Shown here: positions 39,893 to 50,099 of the stretch, one piece after another
How positions within the stretch are numbered: position 1 is the first letter of the stretch
How the letters are laid out: each line of letters starts with the position of its first letter
Assembly: GCA_900068845.1 (NCBI GenBank)
Contig: CEFQ01000010.1
Coordinates: forward strand, 663,326 to 727,325
DNA length: 64,000 nt
DNA from: Enterobacter ludwigii
GTDB lineage: Bacteria > Pseudomonadota > Gammaproteobacteria > Enterobacterales > Enterobacteriaceae
Direction of reading: 5' to 3'
Program-made: the position numbers and the translations under genes
The notes under the pieces: model-generated
What the model was told of the DNA's origin: nothing
Databases searched by the model: none
What the model saw: the letters and a program-made list of their open reading frames with translations, nothing else

Positions 39893-41134
39893 GTGTCTAA
39901 GCGTCGTGTAGTTGTGACTGGTCTTGGCATGTTGTCTCCTGTCGGCAATACCGTAGAGTCTACCTGGAGTGCTCTCCTTGCCGGTCAGAGCGGCATTAGC
40001 CTGATCGACCATTTTGATACTAGTGCCTACGCAACGCGATTTGCGGGCTTAGTAAGAGGTTTTAATTGCGATGATTTCATCTCGCGCAAAGATCAGCGCA
40101 AGATGGATGACTTCATCCAATACGGCATCGTTGCTGGTATTCAGGCTATGGCAGACTCAGGTCTGGTCGTAACCGATGAGAATGCTGGTCGCATTGGTGC
40201 GGCAATCGGTTCTGGCATTGGTGGCCTGGGTTTAATCGAAGATAACCACAGCTCGCTAGTCAACGGTGGACCGCGCAAAATCAGCCCATTCTTCGTGCCT
40301 TCTACCATCGTAAACATGGTTGCAGGTCACCTCACCATCATGTACGGCCTGAAAGGTCCTAGCATCTCTATCGCAACTGCCTGTACGTCCGGTGTGCATA
40401 ACATTGGTCATGCGGCACGTATCATTGCCTATAACGATGCAGATGTGATGTTGGCCGGTGGTGCGGAGAAAGCCAGTACGCCGTTAGGTGTAGGCGGTTT
40501 TGGTGCTGCTCGTGCGCTCTCCACGCGGAATGACAATCCTCAGGCGGCAAGCCGTCCGTGGGATAAAGATCGTGACGGTTTCGTGTTGGGTGATGGTGCT
40601 GGCATTATCGTACTGGAAGAGTACGAACACGCTAAGAAACGTGGTGCGAAGATTTATGCTGAGATCATTGGTTTCGGTATGAGCAGCGATGCCTATCACA
40701 TGACATCACCTCCGGAAGACGGCTCAGGTGCAGCAGCAGCGATGATCAACGCGCTGCGTGACGCACAGCTGAACGCTGACCAGATTGGCTACGTCAACGC
40801 GCACGGCACCTCGACGCCAGCCGGTGACAAAGCGGAAGCGCAGGCGGTTAAATCGGTGTTTGGTGCTGCGGCTCACAGTGTGATGGTCAGCTCTACCAAG
40901 TCGATGACCGGCCACCTGCTGGGCGCTGCGGGTGCGGTAGAAGCGATTTATTCGATTCTGGCGCTGCGCGACCAGGCGATTCCACCGACCATCAACCTCG
41001 ACAATCCTGACGAAGGTTGCGATCTGGACTTCGTGCCGCATACGGCGCGCCAGGTCAGCGGACTGGAGTACACCTTGTGTAACTCCTTTGGATTTGGCGG
41101 CACGAACGGCTCGCTGATCTTCCGCAAGGTATAA
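39893..41134 (+). CDS. fabF: Beta-ketoacyl-ACP synthase II
   Basis: Elongating ketosynthase that controls temperature-dependent cis-vaccenate formation in E. coli. The GTG start, 6 bases after GGAGG, gives 413 residues, as in E. coli. The Cys-His-His triad is visible in [11 protein letters not shown] (Cys164 region), [11 protein letters not shown] and [10 protein letters not shown] strong terminator follows, separating the fab genes from pabC. Confidence 0.97.
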   Translation: MSKRRVVVTGLGMLSPVGNTVESTWSALLAGQSGISLIDHFDTSAYATRFAGLVRGFNCDDFISRKDQRKMDDFIQYGIVAGIQAMADSGLVVTDENAGRIGAAIGSGIGGLGLIEDNHSSLVNGGPRKISPFFVPSTIVNMVAGHLTIMYGLKGPSISIATACTSGVHNIGHAARIIAYNDADVMLAGGAEKASTPLGVGGFGAARALSTRNDNPQAASRPWDKDRDGFVLGDGAGIIVLEEYEHAKKRGAKIYAEIIGFGMSSDAYHMTSPPEDGSGAAAAMINALRDAQLNADQIGYVNAHGTSTPAGDKAEAQAVKSVFGAAAHSVMVSSTKSMTGHLLGAAGAVEAIYSILALRDQAIPPTINLDNPDEGCDLDFVPHTARQVSGLEYTLCNSFGFGGTNGSLIFRKV

Positions 41135-41153
41135 TCGCTCCTCAGCCATACAG

Positions 41154-41177
41154 AGGCCCGCAATGCGGGCCTTTTTT
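41154..41177 (+). terminator. Rho-independent terminator of fabF
   Basis: An 8-bp GC-rich stem (AGGCCCGC / GCGGGCCT, 41154-41172) with a three-base loop is followed by TTTTT, 20 bases after the fabF stop. Confidence 0.92.
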
Positions 41178-41209
41178 ATATTTCTACCGCGGTATTCAAG
41201 GTGGCCAAT

Positions 41210-42022
41210 ATGTGGATAAACGGCATACAGCAAACCGAGCTTTCAGCACGCGATCGCGCGGTGCAATTTGGTGATGGCTGCTTTACTACCGCCGCGGTGA
41301 TTAACGGCAATGTTGTTATGCTGGAAGCGCATCTGCAGCGTCTCAGGGATAGCTGCGCCCGGTTGATAATGGATGCGCCTGATTTGCTGCAACTCTCAGC
41401 AGAAATGCGCCAGGCCGCTGCGGGACAAGCGCAGGCGGTATTGAAAGTTATTTTAACGCCGGGCGCAGGTGGACGCGGTTACAGCCGCGCGGGTTGCCAC
41501 TCACCAACCCGCATTATCGCCCGCGCTCCGTGGCCCCAGTATTACGCTACGCTGCAACAGCAGGGTGCAGTGCTCCACACCAGCCCAATACGTCTGGCGC
41601 GCAACCCGTTGCTGGCCGGAGTGAAGCACCTGAATCGGCTTGAGCAGGTTATGATTCGCCAGCATCTTGACCAGACAGGCGGCGACGAAGCGCTGGTGCT
41701 TGACACTGGCGGGACGGTGGTGGAATGCTGTGCGGCCAATTTATTCTGGCGCAAAGGCAGCAACGTCTATACGCCGAATCTTGAACAGGCTGGCGTGGAT
41801 GGGATTATGCGTCGTTATCTGATGGCGCAGATGGCCGCGAATGGCCAGACTTGTCAGCTTATTGATGGCAGCAGGGACGAGGTGTTGAACGCCGATGAAG
41901 TGGTGATTTGTAACGCCCTGATGCCGGTTTTACCCGTGCGACAAATTGACGACGTATCGTTTATCGCACGTTCGCTGTATCAGCAACTGCGCGCCAGTTG
42001 CCCGACGATGGAAGCCTCATGA
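41210..42022 (+). CDS. pabC: Aminodeoxychorismate lyase
   Basis: PLP enzyme of fold type IV that releases pyruvate from 4-amino-4-deoxychorismate to give p-aminobenzoate for folate. The ATG at 41210, 8 bases after AAGG, gives 270 residues (E. coli 269); the in-frame GTG at 41201 overlaps that ribosome site. The PLP lysine is in [11 protein letters not shown], and [13 protein letters not shown] and ECCAANLFW are typical. Its stop overlaps the mltG ATG (ATGA). Confidence 0.95.
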   Translation: MWINGIQQTELSARDRAVQFGDGCFTTAAVINGNVVMLEAHLQRLRDSCARLIMDAPDLLQLSAEMRQAAAGQAQAVLKVILTPGAGGRGYSRAGCHSPTRIIARAPWPQYYATLQQQGAVLHTSPIRLARNPLLAGVKHLNRLEQVMIRQHLDQTGGDEALVLDTGGTVVECCAANLFWRKGSNVYTPNLEQAGVDGIMRRYLMAQMAANGQTCQLIDGSRDEVLNADEVVICNALMPVLPVRQIDDVSFIARSLYQQLRASCPTMEAS

Positions 42023-43038
42023 CTCGAATGAAAAAAATTCTCGCAGGCGCTGTGGTGGTCGCAGGACTTGCCGCCGCCTTTAGCTATTGGCAGATTGAAC
42101 GTTTAGCCGATACGCCGTTAACACTGCAGCAGGAAACCATTTATACCTTGCCCGCGGGCAGCGGTCGCGTAGTGCTGGAAGCGCAACTGGAAAGCCAGCA
42201 CATCATTCCTCAAAGCATCTGGTTTGGGCCGTTGCTGAAACTGGAGCCGGAACTGGCACGTTTTAAAGCGGGTACCTATCGCCTGGAAACCGGCATGACG
42301 GTGCGACAGCTACTGCAACTGCTGGCAAGTGGTAAAGAAGCACAATTCCCGGTGCGTTTCATTGAAGGTTCCCGGTTTACCGAGTGGTTAGCAGAACTGC
42401 GTAAAGCGCCATACCTGAAACACACGCTAACCGACGATCAATTTGCCACCGTCGCCGCTGCGCTCAAACTTGATGTGAGCCAGCTGGAAGGGAGCTTCTA
42501 CCCAGATACCTATCTTTACACCGCCAATACCAGTGATGTGGCGCTGCTGGAACGTGCGCACACGCGTATGAACAAGCTGGTTGATGAGATTTGGCAGGGG
42601 CGCATGGACAATCTGCCTTACAAGAAAGAGCAGGATCTGGTTACCATGGCGTCGATCATTGAGAAAGAGACCGGAGTGAGTGAAGAGCGCGCGCGCGTAG
42701 CGTCGGTGTTTATCAACCGTCTGCGAACCGGTATGAAATTGCAAACCGATCCCACGGTGATTTACGGTATGGGCGACAGCTATACCGGCACGTTAACGCG
42801 TAAAAATCTGGAAACGCCAACCGACTACAACACCTACACCATTAGCGGTTTGCCACCGGGACCGATTGCGATGCCGGGCCGTGCTTCCCTCGAAGCAGCT
42901 GCACATCCGGAGAAGACCAATTACCTCTATTTTGTCGCAGATGGCAAAGGTGGGCACACCTTTACCACCAATCTGGCCAGTCACAACAAAGCGGTGCAGG
43001 TTTACAGGCTGGCAATGAAGGAAAAAAATGAAAAGTAA
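42019..43038 (+). CDS. mltG: Endolytic murein transglycosylase MltG
   Basis: Inner-membrane lytic transglycosylase that cuts nascent glycan strands and sets their length. The 339 residues (E. coli 340) have one N-terminal membrane helix ([18 protein letters not shown]), a LysM-like region and the YceG catalytic domain with the essential Glu in ASIIEKETG (about 218) and [11 protein letters not shown]. The ATGA overlap with pabC supports this start; an ATG three codons later is also possible. It overlaps tmk by 11 bases. Confidence 0.95.
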   Translation: MTRMKKILAGAVVVAGLAAAFSYWQIERLADTPLTLQQETIYTLPAGSGRVVLEAQLESQHIIPQSIWFGPLLKLEPELARFKAGTYRLETGMTVRQLLQLLASGKEAQFPVRFIEGSRFTEWLAELRKAPYLKHTLTDDQFATVAAALKLDVSQLEGSFYPDTYLYTANTSDVALLERAHTRMNKLVDEIWQGRMDNLPYKKEQDLVTMASIIEKETGVSEERARVASVFINRLRTGMKLQTDPTVIYGMGDSYTGTLTRKNLETPTDYNTYTISGLPPGPIAMPGRASLEAAAHPEKTNYLYFVADGKGGHTFTTNLASHNKAVQVYRLAMKEKNEK

Positions 43039-43663
43039 GTTTATCGTCATTGAAGGCCTGGAAGGTGCAGGTAAAACCACCGCGCGCGATGCACTGGTTA
43101 CCGTACTGCATGAGCACGGTATTAATGATGTCGTCTTTACGCGCGAGCCGGGCGGCACGCCGCTGGCAGAACAGCTGCGGGTGTTGGTCAAACAGGGCAT
43201 TGATGGCGAACAGGTGACGGATAAAGCCGAGCTGCTGATGTTGTACGCAGCACGCGTACAGCTGGTCGAAAACGTAATTAAACCTGCGCTGGCACGCGGG
43301 GCCTGGGTGATAGGCGATCGTCACGATCTCTCTTCACAAGCCTATCAGGGGGGCGGCCGTGGCCTGGATGCGCAGCTAATGACCACGCTGCGCGATGCGG
43401 TGCTGGGCGATTTCCGCCCCGATCTCACACTTTATCTCGACGTGACGCCAGAAATTGGTCTGCAACGCGCGCGCGCGCGCGGCGAGTTGGACCGTATCGA
43501 GCAGGAATCGTTACGTTTCTTTGAGCGCACGCGTGAACGCTATCTGGCCTTAGCCGCGAAGGATTCCTCCATCCTTACCATTGATGCGACGCAGAATATC
43601 GAAAACGTGACATCGTCACTTCAAGGCGCCTTGCGTAACTGGCTGGCAGGCCAATCCGCATGA
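43028..43663 (+). CDS. tmk: Thymidylate kinase
   Basis: Phosphorylates dTMP to dTDP. The 211 residues show the P-loop GLEGAGKTT at residues 8-16, the DRX motif in [17 protein letters not shown], and an Arg-rich LID ([14 protein letters not shown]) typical of type II enterobacterial enzymes. An AAGGA site lies inside the end of mltG. Its stop overlaps the holB ATG by four bases. Confidence 0.97.
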   Translation: MKSKFIVIEGLEGAGKTTARDALVTVLHEHGINDVVFTREPGGTPLAEQLRVLVKQGIDGEQVTDKAELLMLYAARVQLVENVIKPALARGAWVIGDRHDLSSQAYQGGGRGLDAQLMTTLRDAVLGDFRPDLTLYLDVTPEIGLQRARARGELDRIEQESLRFFERTRERYLALAAKDSSILTIDATQNIENVTSSLQGALRNWLAGQSA

Positions 43664-44649
43664 ATTGGTATCCGTGGCTGAATCAGCCTTATCGACAGAT
43701 CATTGCGCGCCATCAAAGCGGTCAGGCGCATCACGCGTTGCTGGTGCAGGCCATCGAAGGCATGGGTGACGATGCGCTGATCTGGGGCGTCAGCCGTTGG
43801 CTGATGTGTTTGCAGCCGGAAGGGTTGAAAAGCTGCGGCCACTGCCACGGCTGCCAGTTAATGCAGGCGCACACACACCCGGATTGGTATCGCCTGGAAG
43901 CCGACAAGGGTAAATCTTCACTGGGTATTGATGCGGTGCGTGATGTCACTGAAAAGCTGTATCACTTTGCCCAGCAAGGCGGCGCAAAGATCGTATGGCT
44001 GCCCGATGCCGCTCAGCTTACGGAAGCTGCCGCCAATGCGTTACTCAAAACGCTGGAAGAACCACCGGCAAATTGCTGGTTTTTCCTCAGCGTGCGTGAA
44101 CCTTCACGCCTGCTGGCAACGCTGCGCAGTCGCTGCATGACGTGGCATCTGTCACCGCCGGAAGAGGCACATAGCCTGCAGTGGTTACAGAAACAGCAGC
44201 CACAGCCGGAAGAAAAACTGCGCGCCGCCCTGCGTTTAAGTAATGGCGCACCAGCAGCCGCCTTGACGCTGTTACAGCCCGAGCGCTGGCAGGCGCGTGA
44301 AACGCTGTGTGAAACGCTGATCAAAGCGCTTAACGGCGATATCCTGCAGCTGTTACCGGCGCTGAACAGCGACGATGTTGCTGAACGTCTCAGCTGGCTG
44401 ATTTCGCTGCTGGTAGATGCGATGAAAGTGCAGCAGGGGGCGAGTCAGTGGCTGAGCAATGGCGACCGTCCGGATGTGGTCACGCAATTGGCACAGCAGA
44501 TGAATAGCGGTGCGCTGAATAGCAGCGCGCAGCAGTGGATGAAATGCCGCGAACAGTTACTGCATGTGGCCGCGCTCAACCGAGAGTTAATATTGACCGA
44601 TCGTTTACTCGCCTGGAGCCGTTTACTGGCTCCAGCCACGGTCGGCTAA
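43660..44649 (+). CDS. holB: DNA polymerase III delta' subunit
   Basis: Clamp-loader subunit that helps open the beta sliding clamp. The 329 residues (E. coli 334) contain the zinc module [11 protein letters not shown] near residues 49-59, the AAA+ fold without a functional P-loop, sensor-like LLKTLEEPP and [12 protein letters not shown] overlap with tmk means coupled translation; ycfH follows 18 bases on. Confidence 0.96.
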   Translation: MNWYPWLNQPYRQIIARHQSGQAHHALLVQAIEGMGDDALIWGVSRWLMCLQPEGLKSCGHCHGCQLMQAHTHPDWYRLEADKGKSSLGIDAVRDVTEKLYHFAQQGGAKIVWLPDAAQLTEAAANALLKTLEEPPANCWFFLSVREPSRLLATLRSRCMTWHLSPPEEAHSLQWLQKQQPQPEEKLRAALRLSNGAPAAALTLLQPERWQARETLCETLIKALNGDILQLLPALNSDDVAERLSWLISLLVDAMKVQQGASQWLSNGDRPDVVTQLAQQMNSGALNSSAQQWMKCREQLLHVAALNRELILTDRLLAWSRLLAPATVG

Positions 44650-44667
44650 GCGAAATAAGAGATAACT

Positions 44668-45459
44668 ATGTTTATTGTCGATTCACACTGCCATCTTGAT
44701 GGCCTCGATTATGAAAAGCACCATCGCGATCTGGATGATGTCATCGCTAAAGCGGCGGCGCGCGATGTGAAGTTTATGCTAGCGATTGCCACCACCTTGC
44801 CGGATTACTACAAAATTAAACAGTTGGTGGGCGATCGTGAAAACGTTGCGCTGGCGTGTGGCGTGCACCCGTTGAATCAGGAAGCGCCGTATGACGTCGA
44901 AGAGTTTCGCCGCCTGGCTGCCGAAGAGCGCGTGGTAGCGCTGGGTGAAACCGGACTGGATTACTTCTATCAGCAGGAAACCAAGGCGCAGCAACAAGCC
45001 TCGTTTCGTGAGCACATCCGTACCGGCATCGCGCTAAATAAACCGATCATTGTGCACACGCGTGATGCACGGGAAGACACGCTGGCGATTCTGCGCGAAG
45101 AGCAAGTGGAGAAGTGCGGCGGCGTGTTGCACTGCTTCACCGAAGATAAAGAAACCGCCGCTAAGCTGCTTGATCTCGGTTTTTATATCTCCTTCTCCGG
45201 CATTCTGACTTTCCGCAATGCCGAGCAGATCCGCGAGGCGGCGCGCTATGTGCCGCTTGATCGCATGCTGGTGGAAACCGATTCGCCCTATCTGGCGCCG
45301 GTACCGCACCGTGGTAAAGAGAATCAACCGGCCTTTACGCGTGACGTTGCCGATTATATGGCGGTAGTTAAGGGCGTTGATATCGAAACGTTGGCCGCTG
45401 CCACCACGGAAAACTTCTCCCGCCTGTTCCACATCCCGATGAGTCGTCTCGGCGGTTAA
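44668..45459 (+). CDS. ycfH: TatD-family metal-dependent hydrolase YcfH
   Basis: Putative DNase/metal hydrolase of the TatD family with a TIM-barrel fold; the substrate is not established for this paralogue. The 263 residues keep the metal ligands DSHCHLDG at the N-terminus, GETGLDY, IVHTRDA, GVLHCFTED and VETDSPYLAPVPHRGK. It ends the long cotranscribed run from yceD; the ptsG control region follows. Confidence 0.95.
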   Translation: MFIVDSHCHLDGLDYEKHHRDLDDVIAKAAARDVKFMLAIATTLPDYYKIKQLVGDRENVALACGVHPLNQEAPYDVEEFRRLAAEERVVALGETGLDYFYQQETKAQQQASFREHIRTGIALNKPIIVHTRDAREDTLAILREEQVEKCGGVLHCFTEDKETAAKLLDLGFYISFSGILTFRNAEQIREAARYVPLDRMLVETDSPYLAPVPHRGKENQPAFTRDVADYMAVVKGVDIETLAAATTENFSRLFHIPMSRLGG

Positions 45460-45597
45460 CCGCTTTATTTCAAATGCTGTAATTAATCAGAAAACATTCA
45501 ACTGTACTGTGCCTGAAAGGGCGCAGGCAGTGTTTTATTGTTTTTTATTAGCGCAAGTCAGTAAGAAATGACTGAAAGGAAAGCCCCATCCTTAACG

Positions 45598-45619
45598 AAA
45601 TGTGATGGCCGTCAATTTA
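45598..45619 (+). promoter_or_regulatory. CRP site upstream of ptsG
   Basis: TGTGA (45601-45605), six bases and TCAAT (45612-45616) match the CRP half-sites TGTGA-N6-TCACA with the second half imperfect. It lies just upstream of the Mlc operator, the E. coli ptsG layout. Confidence 0.75.
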
Positions 45620-45630
45620 ACAATTAGCGA

Positions 45631-45654
45631 TTTATTTTACTCTTCGTAATAAAT
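45631..45654 (+). promoter_or_regulatory. Mlc operator of ptsG
   Basis: The imperfect palindrome TTTATTTTAC-TCTT-CGTAATAAAT closely resembles the E. coli ptsG Mlc operator (TTATTTTAC...GTAATAAA). Mlc represses ptsG until glucose transport draws it to unphosphorylated EIICB. A short hairpin (GACGC-TTA-GCGTC, 45660-45672) follows near the expected transcript start. Confidence 0.8.
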
Positions 45655-45730
45655 CAAAAGACGCTTAGCGTCACCCCGGCGAAGGATCCTCCCCCTAAGC
45701 CATGCGCACTGCGCAAAAAATTGCACTCAT

Positions 45731-45740
45731 ACTCAGGAGT
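45731..45740 (+). promoter_or_regulatory. Predicted SgrS small-RNA target at the ptsG ribosome site
   Basis: ACTCAGGAGT spans the ptsG Shine-Dalgarno, ending 4 bases before the ATG. The same core is the pairing site for the sugar-phosphate-stress sRNA SgrS in E. coli ptsG mRNA. sgrS itself is not in the window, so this is inference from the conserved core. Confidence 0.55.
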
Positions 45741-45744
45741 TTCT

Positions 45745-47178
45745 ATGTTCAAGAACGCATTTGCGAACCTGCAGAAAGTAGGTAAATCGCTGATGTTGCC
45801 GGTATCGGTTCTGCCGATTGCCGGTATTTTGTTAGGTGTTGGTTCAGCAAACTTCAGCTGGCTGCCGGAAGTGGTTTCCCACGTTATGGCCGAAGCGGGT
45901 GGGTCGGTGTTTGCCAATATGCCGCTGATCTTTGCGATTGGTGTGGCACTTGGCTTTACCAATAATGACGGCGTTTCCGCGCTGGCGGCCGTGGTTGCTT
46001 ACGGCATTATGGTGAAAACCATGGCAGTGGTCGCACCGCTGGTGCTGCACATCTCCGCTGCGGAAATCGAAGCGAAGCATCTGGCGGATACCGGCGTACT
46101 GGGCGGCATCATCGCGGGTTCCATCGCGGCGTATATGTTCAACCGCTTCTACCGCATTAAACTGCCTGAGTATCTCGGCTTCTTTGCCGGCAAACGCTTT
46201 GTGCCGATCATTTCCGGTCTGGCCGCGATTTTCACCGGTGTCGTGCTGTCATTCATCTGGCCGCCAATCGGTACGGCGATTCAGGAATTCTCGCAGTGGG
46301 CAGCCTATCAAAATCCGGTTGTGGCTTTTGGACTTTACGGCCTGATTGAGCGCTCGCTGGTGCCGTTTGGTCTTCACCACATCTGGAACGTTCCTTTCCA
46401 GATGCAGATTGGTGAATTCACTAATGCCGCAGGTCAGGTGTTCCACGGCGATATTCCACGTTACATGGCGGGCGACCCAACTGCAGGCAAACTCTCTGGC
46501 GGCTTCCTGTTCAAAATGTATGGTCTGCCAGCAGCAGCGATTGCCATTTGGCACACGGCAAAACCAGAAAACCGCGCCAAAGTGGGCGGCATCATGATCT
46601 CAGCCGCGTTGACCTCGTTCCTGACCGGTATCACCGAGCCGATCGAATTCGCCTTCATGTTCGTGGCACCGATTCTGTATGTGATCCACGCGATTCTGGC
46701 AGGTCTGGCTTTCCCAATCTGTATTCTGCTGGGCATGCGTGATGGCACCAGCTTCTCACACGGTCTGATCGACTTTATCGTGCTGAGTGGTAACAGCAGC
46801 AAAATCTGGCTGTTCCCGATTGTGGGCATCATTTACGGCCTGATTTACTACAGCGTATTCCGTTTCCTGATTGTGAAACTGAATCTGAAAACACCTGGCC
46901 GTGAGGACACTGCGATGGAGCAGAGCAGCGCAACTGGCAGTGAAATGGCAGGCAAATTGGTTACCGCGTTTGGTGGTAAAGAGAACATCACTAATCTTGA
47001 TGCCTGTATTACCCGTCTGCGTGTGAGCGTGGCGGATGTCGGTAAGGTTGATCAGGCGGAACTGAAAAGCCTTGGCGCCCGTGGCGTAGTGGTGGCAGGT
47101 TCCGGTGTTCAGGCGATTTTCGGCACTAAATCCGATAACCTGAAAACCGAAATGGATGACTATATCCGCAGTATGTAA
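45745..47178 (+). CDS. ptsG: PTS glucose transporter subunit IIBC
   Basis: Glucose-specific enzyme IICB that imports and phosphorylates glucose. The ATG at 45745 after CAGGAG gives 477 residues, the E. coli length. The N-terminal IIC domain has multiple membrane helices and the ITEPIEF motif; a linker after about residue 385 leads to the IIB domain with the phosphorylated Cys421 in [12 protein letters not shown] run of in-frame codons upstream (from 45721) was rejected. Controlled by CRP, Mlc and probably SgrS as the sites upstream show. Confidence 0.98.
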   Translation: MFKNAFANLQKVGKSLMLPVSVLPIAGILLGVGSANFSWLPEVVSHVMAEAGGSVFANMPLIFAIGVALGFTNNDGVSALAAVVAYGIMVKTMAVVAPLVLHISAAEIEAKHLADTGVLGGIIAGSIAAYMFNRFYRIKLPEYLGFFAGKRFVPIISGLAAIFTGVVLSFIWPPIGTAIQEFSQWAAYQNPVVAFGLYGLIERSLVPFGLHHIWNVPFQMQIGEFTNAAGQVFHGDIPRYMAGDPTAGKLSGGFLFKMYGLPAAAIAIWHTAKPENRAKVGGIMISAALTSFLTGITEPIEFAFMFVAPILYVIHAILAGLAFPICILLGMRDGTSFSHGLIDFIVLSGNSSKIWLFPIVGIIYGLIYYSVFRFLIVKLNLKTPGREDTAMEQSSATGSEMAGKLVTAFGGKENITNLDACITRLRVSVADVGKVDQAELKSLGARGVVVAGSGVQAIFGTKSDNLKTEMDDYIRSM

Positions 47179-47334
47179 CCTAAGTTGGCGGGCAGAGCCG
47201 GTGCGATGACGCGGCGTCAGATCGTAAAGACGCCATAAACCATCCCCGGGGCTCGCCCCAAGCCATCCATGGCTTGGGATGCTTTACTCCTCTGCCGCCG
47301 CTTCAACGCACTTTACTTTCGGTGCGTAAAAATA
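47179..47334. other. Non-coding 3' region of ptsG with an inverted repeat
   Basis: The gap before the shared terminator holds a perfect 9-bp inverted repeat CCCAAGCCA / TGGCTTGGG at 47257-47278 with a TCCA loop, without a T run directly after it. No gene or promoter was seen. Confidence 0.5.
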
Positions 47335-47356
47335 CCCTCATAGGAGGGCATTTTTT
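47335..47356. terminator. Bidirectional terminator between ptsG and the rhiN-like gene
   Basis: A CCCTC / GAGGG stem (47335-47348) with a four-base loop is followed by CATTTTTT on the plus strand and by TATTTTTA on the minus strand, so it can end transcripts from both convergent genes. Confidence 0.75.
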
Positions 47357-47358
47357 AT

Positions 47359-48498
47359 TTATAAATAAACGCGCAAATATTCCGTTAAACACAGTAGCGC
47401 CATTGCCTGACCATACGGCATCGAGGTAAGCGGTATCTGGCGGTAATACTCCAGATCACTGCCCATTGCCGTGCCGAACGACACTTGTTTCAACTCTCCA
47501 TCCTCATTGACATTGCCGATCACGCCCCGCAGTGCGCGCTCTGCAACGGGTAAATACTCAGCCGGAAGATACCGTTTCCGTACGGCTTTTAGGATGCCGT
47601 AGGCGAACCCGGCGGTCGCGGAGGCTTCTGGATAGCTATCCGGGTCGTCGAGCAGGGTATGCCATAATCCGCTGCTGTGCTGACAGGCACGCAACGCCTT
47701 TACCTGGCTCTCCAGCACCTGCTGCAGAAAACGACGCGTAGCGTGATGTTCCGGCCAATTCATCATTTCAAGGAAGTCAGGAATGACGATGGTGACCCAA
47801 CTGTTGCCGCGGGCCCAACGTGCGTTAGCAAAATTGTGCCGACCCTCAAACGTCCAGCCGTGGAACCACAAACCGGTTTGGCGATCCATCAAATATTGGG
47901 TATGAATCAGGAACTGATAGCTGGCTTCTTCGACAAATTCCGGGCGATCCAGCAGTTGCCCAATCTTCGCCAGCGCCATCACGCTCATCATTAACGTGTC
48001 GTCCCACAGCTGCTGGGTGTTCTCGTTGTTGTAAACGATGTGCTGCAATCCACCTTGCTCGGTGCGCGGCATATCATACATTACCCATTCTGCCCAACGC
48101 TCCAGCACCGGTCGCCACGCTGCATTTCGCGTCTCTTCATAGCGATAAGCCAGCGTCAGGAATGGACAGACGGTATTGACGTTCTTGGTCGGGGTGCCTT
48201 CCTCCAGCCGCGTGCTGAACCAATCATCAATAATCTTCAGCGTCGCCTGATCGCCGGTCTGTTGATAATAATGCAGCATGCCGTACAAACCGATGCCGTG
48301 CGTCCACTCCCAACCGGCCCAGCCTTTAGTATCGATCACGCGGCCATCATCGAGACGCAGTAAAAACTCACCGCTATGATCGGTAATGTTTACCAGATTC
48401 TGCGTTAGCCGTTGAATCAGCTGTACCAGTTCGGTGCGTGGCAACAGATATTCCGGCTGGCGCAATAACGCGCTGTGCTTTACAGGAAATACAGTCAT
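47359..48498 (-). CDS. rhiN: GH105 unsaturated rhamnogalacturonyl hydrolase (RhiN-like)
   Basis: Family GH88/GH105 enzyme that removes the unsaturated galacturonyl residue from rhamnogalacturonan disaccharides produced by lyases. The 379 residues show the (alpha/alpha)6-barrel signatures TKGWAGWEWTHGIGLYGML, QQLWDDTLMMS with the catalytic Asp at 166-167, GLWFHGW and RWARGNSWV. There is no signal peptide, so it acts in the cytoplasm on imported substrate. Its start overlaps the end of the upstream transporter gene by four bases, matching the rhiT-rhiN operon of pectin-degrading Dickeya. The exact sugar specificity is inference. Confidence 0.85.
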   Translation of the reverse strand: MTVFPVKHSALLRQPEYLLPRTELVQLIQRLTQNLVNITDHSGEFLLRLDDGRVIDTKGWAGWEWTHGIGLYGMLHYYQQTGDQATLKIIDDWFSTRLEEGTPTKNVNTVCPFLTLAYRYEETRNAAWRPVLERWAEWVMYDMPRTEQGGLQHIVYNNENTQQLWDDTLMMSVMALAKIGQLLDRPEFVEEASYQFLIHTQYLMDRQTGLWFHGWTFEGRHNFANARWARGNSWVTIVIPDFLEMMNWPEHHATRRFLQQVLESQVKALRACQHSSGLWHTLLDDPDSYPEASATAGFAYGILKAVRKRYLPAEYLPVAERALRGVIGNVNEDGELKQVSFGTAMGSDLEYYRQIPLTSMPYGQAMALLCLTEYLRVYL

Positions 48499-50099
48499 GG
48501 TTCATTCCTATCGTTAATCAGGGTAGAGAGAGAAGGTAAAGATTTTGATTGAGCCGGCAGCGGCGGCGCTGCCGCTTTGTGGCGGTTGAGATAACCGACG
48601 TTGTTGTTGCCCCACAGATTTTCATACGGCATACCCGCCAGCATTTCGACGATGCCCCGCGCCTGCGGCGTAATGCGTTCTGGCACCACGCGCCCGGCTT
48701 CGCGCATCTTCAAGGTCTCTTCGCGCAATACGGTGTGGGTTTGCAGGTTGAGTTTGAAGCGCAGTGAAATAATGAAGCCGCAGGCCAGCACACAAAGGGT
48801 ACCGACGCTCAGAATCGCCAGAATGGTATGGCCGACAGCAGGCACCTGCGTGGCCTGGCCGGAAGAGAATCCAGCCAGCTGCAGTACGATGCCGACGAAC
48901 ATCACCGCACCCGCTTGCGAGGCTTTGCGCGTCAGCGTCATGATGCCGGCGAAAATACCTTCGCGGCGCTGACCGGTAATCACTTCATCGACATCAGCGA
49001 TATAGGTGTAAGTATTCCACGGCACATAGTTGATGCCGCCGCGACCCAGACCTGCGAGGCCAGAAATCAGTACCAGTAAGGCAAAGTTGTCGTTCATGCC
49101 GGTGTACCACAATCCAGCGTAGGAGAGGGCACTAAGACCAAACAGCACCACCACCATACGATACGCGGGCGCAGGTCCAAGGCGAATACACAGCGGAATC
49201 ATCGCCATCACCGCAATAAACTGCATCACCGCCATGGTGCCCATCAAGCTGGAGGCGATTTGCGCGCTTTGCATCAGCACAAAGACCACATACCAGGTGA
49301 ACACCGCGTTGAACACGTCCTGCGCGATATAGCCGCCGAGATACATACCAAGATGCTGGCGGAAAATACGAATGCGCAGCGTTGAGGCCAACTCGGTGTA
49401 GAGGCGTTTCAGGCTTTGCAACAAGGTCAGCTGTGATTTCTCCTGCTCTGCGCGGCGCGATTCGGCGGAGAAATCATCCGGATCGCGTTCCCAGGTAAAC
49501 AGCCAGACCAGCGTTAATACCAGCGCACAAATTACGGAGAACACCAGGCTGGCATAGAAGAAGGAGATGGGATTTTCTTTGCCAAACCAACCAATCAGTA
49601 CGCCCGGCAGGAACGCTGCCAGAATGGCCGACAGCTGCGCCAGCCCAATACGCGCGCCGGAGAAACGGGTTTTCTGTTTGAAATCATCGGTCATCTCCGG
49701 CACCAGCGTTTCGTAAGGCACCAGAATCATGGTGTAGACGATGTCGAACAGCAGATAGGTCAGCAGATACCACCAGAAACTCATGTCGCTAACCCACATC
49801 AGGCTGTAGCTGAACACACATGGGATGCCGAGCAGGATAAAGAACTTGCGACGTCCAAAGCGCTTGCCGAGCCAGGTCGAGCCAAAGTTATCGGTCAGGA
49901 AGCCCATTAGCGGGCTTACCACCGCGTCCAGCACGCGGGCGGCGGCGAAAATGAAGGTGGCCTGTATCGGCGAGAGCCCACAAAAAGTGGTGTAAAAGTA
50001 GAGCAGCCAGGCGGCAGTTAACGCCGTGGTGCCTGCACCGAGGAAATCCCCGGACCCATAGGCGAGATAATGGCCCAGGCCAATCTTACGAGAGCGCAT
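48495..50099 (-). CDS. rhiT: GPH-family oligosaccharide symporter (RhiT-like)
   Basis: Inner-membrane glycoside-pentoside-hexuronide:cation symporter. The 534-residue protein has twelve hydrophobic helices, an N-terminal YGSGDFLGAG segment, the GPH motif GFLTDNFGSTWLGKRFGRRK and a charged ~70-residue C-terminal tail. Pairing with a GH105 hydrolase points to uptake of unsaturated rhamnogalacturonides, as for Dickeya RhiT, but TogT-like oligogalacturonide transport cannot be excluded. An AGGAGA site precedes the ATG. The operon replaces fhuE between ptsG and hinT of E. coli and has a KdgR-like operator upstream. Confidence 0.82.
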   Translation of the reverse strand: MRSRKIGLGHYLAYGSGDFLGAGTTALTAAWLLYFYTTFCGLSPIQATFIFAAARVLDAVVSPLMGFLTDNFGSTWLGKRFGRRKFFILLGIPCVFSYSLMWVSDMSFWWYLLTYLLFDIVYTMILVPYETLVPEMTDDFKQKTRFSGARIGLAQLSAILAAFLPGVLIGWFGKENPISFFYASLVFSVICALVLTLVWLFTWERDPDDFSAESRRAEQEKSQLTLLQSLKRLYTELASTLRIRIFRQHLGMYLGGYIAQDVFNAVFTWYVVFVLMQSAQIASSLMGTMAVMQFIAVMAMIPLCIRLGPAPAYRMVVVLFGLSALSYAGLWYTGMNDNFALLVLISGLAGLGRGGINYVPWNTYTYIADVDEVITGQRREGIFAGIMTLTRKASQAGAVMFVGIVLQLAGFSSGQATQVPAVGHTILAILSVGTLCVLACGFIISLRFKLNLQTHTVLREETLKMREAGRVVPERITPQARGIVEMLAGMPYENLWGNNNVGYLNRHKAAAPPLPAQSKSLPSLSTLINDRNEP

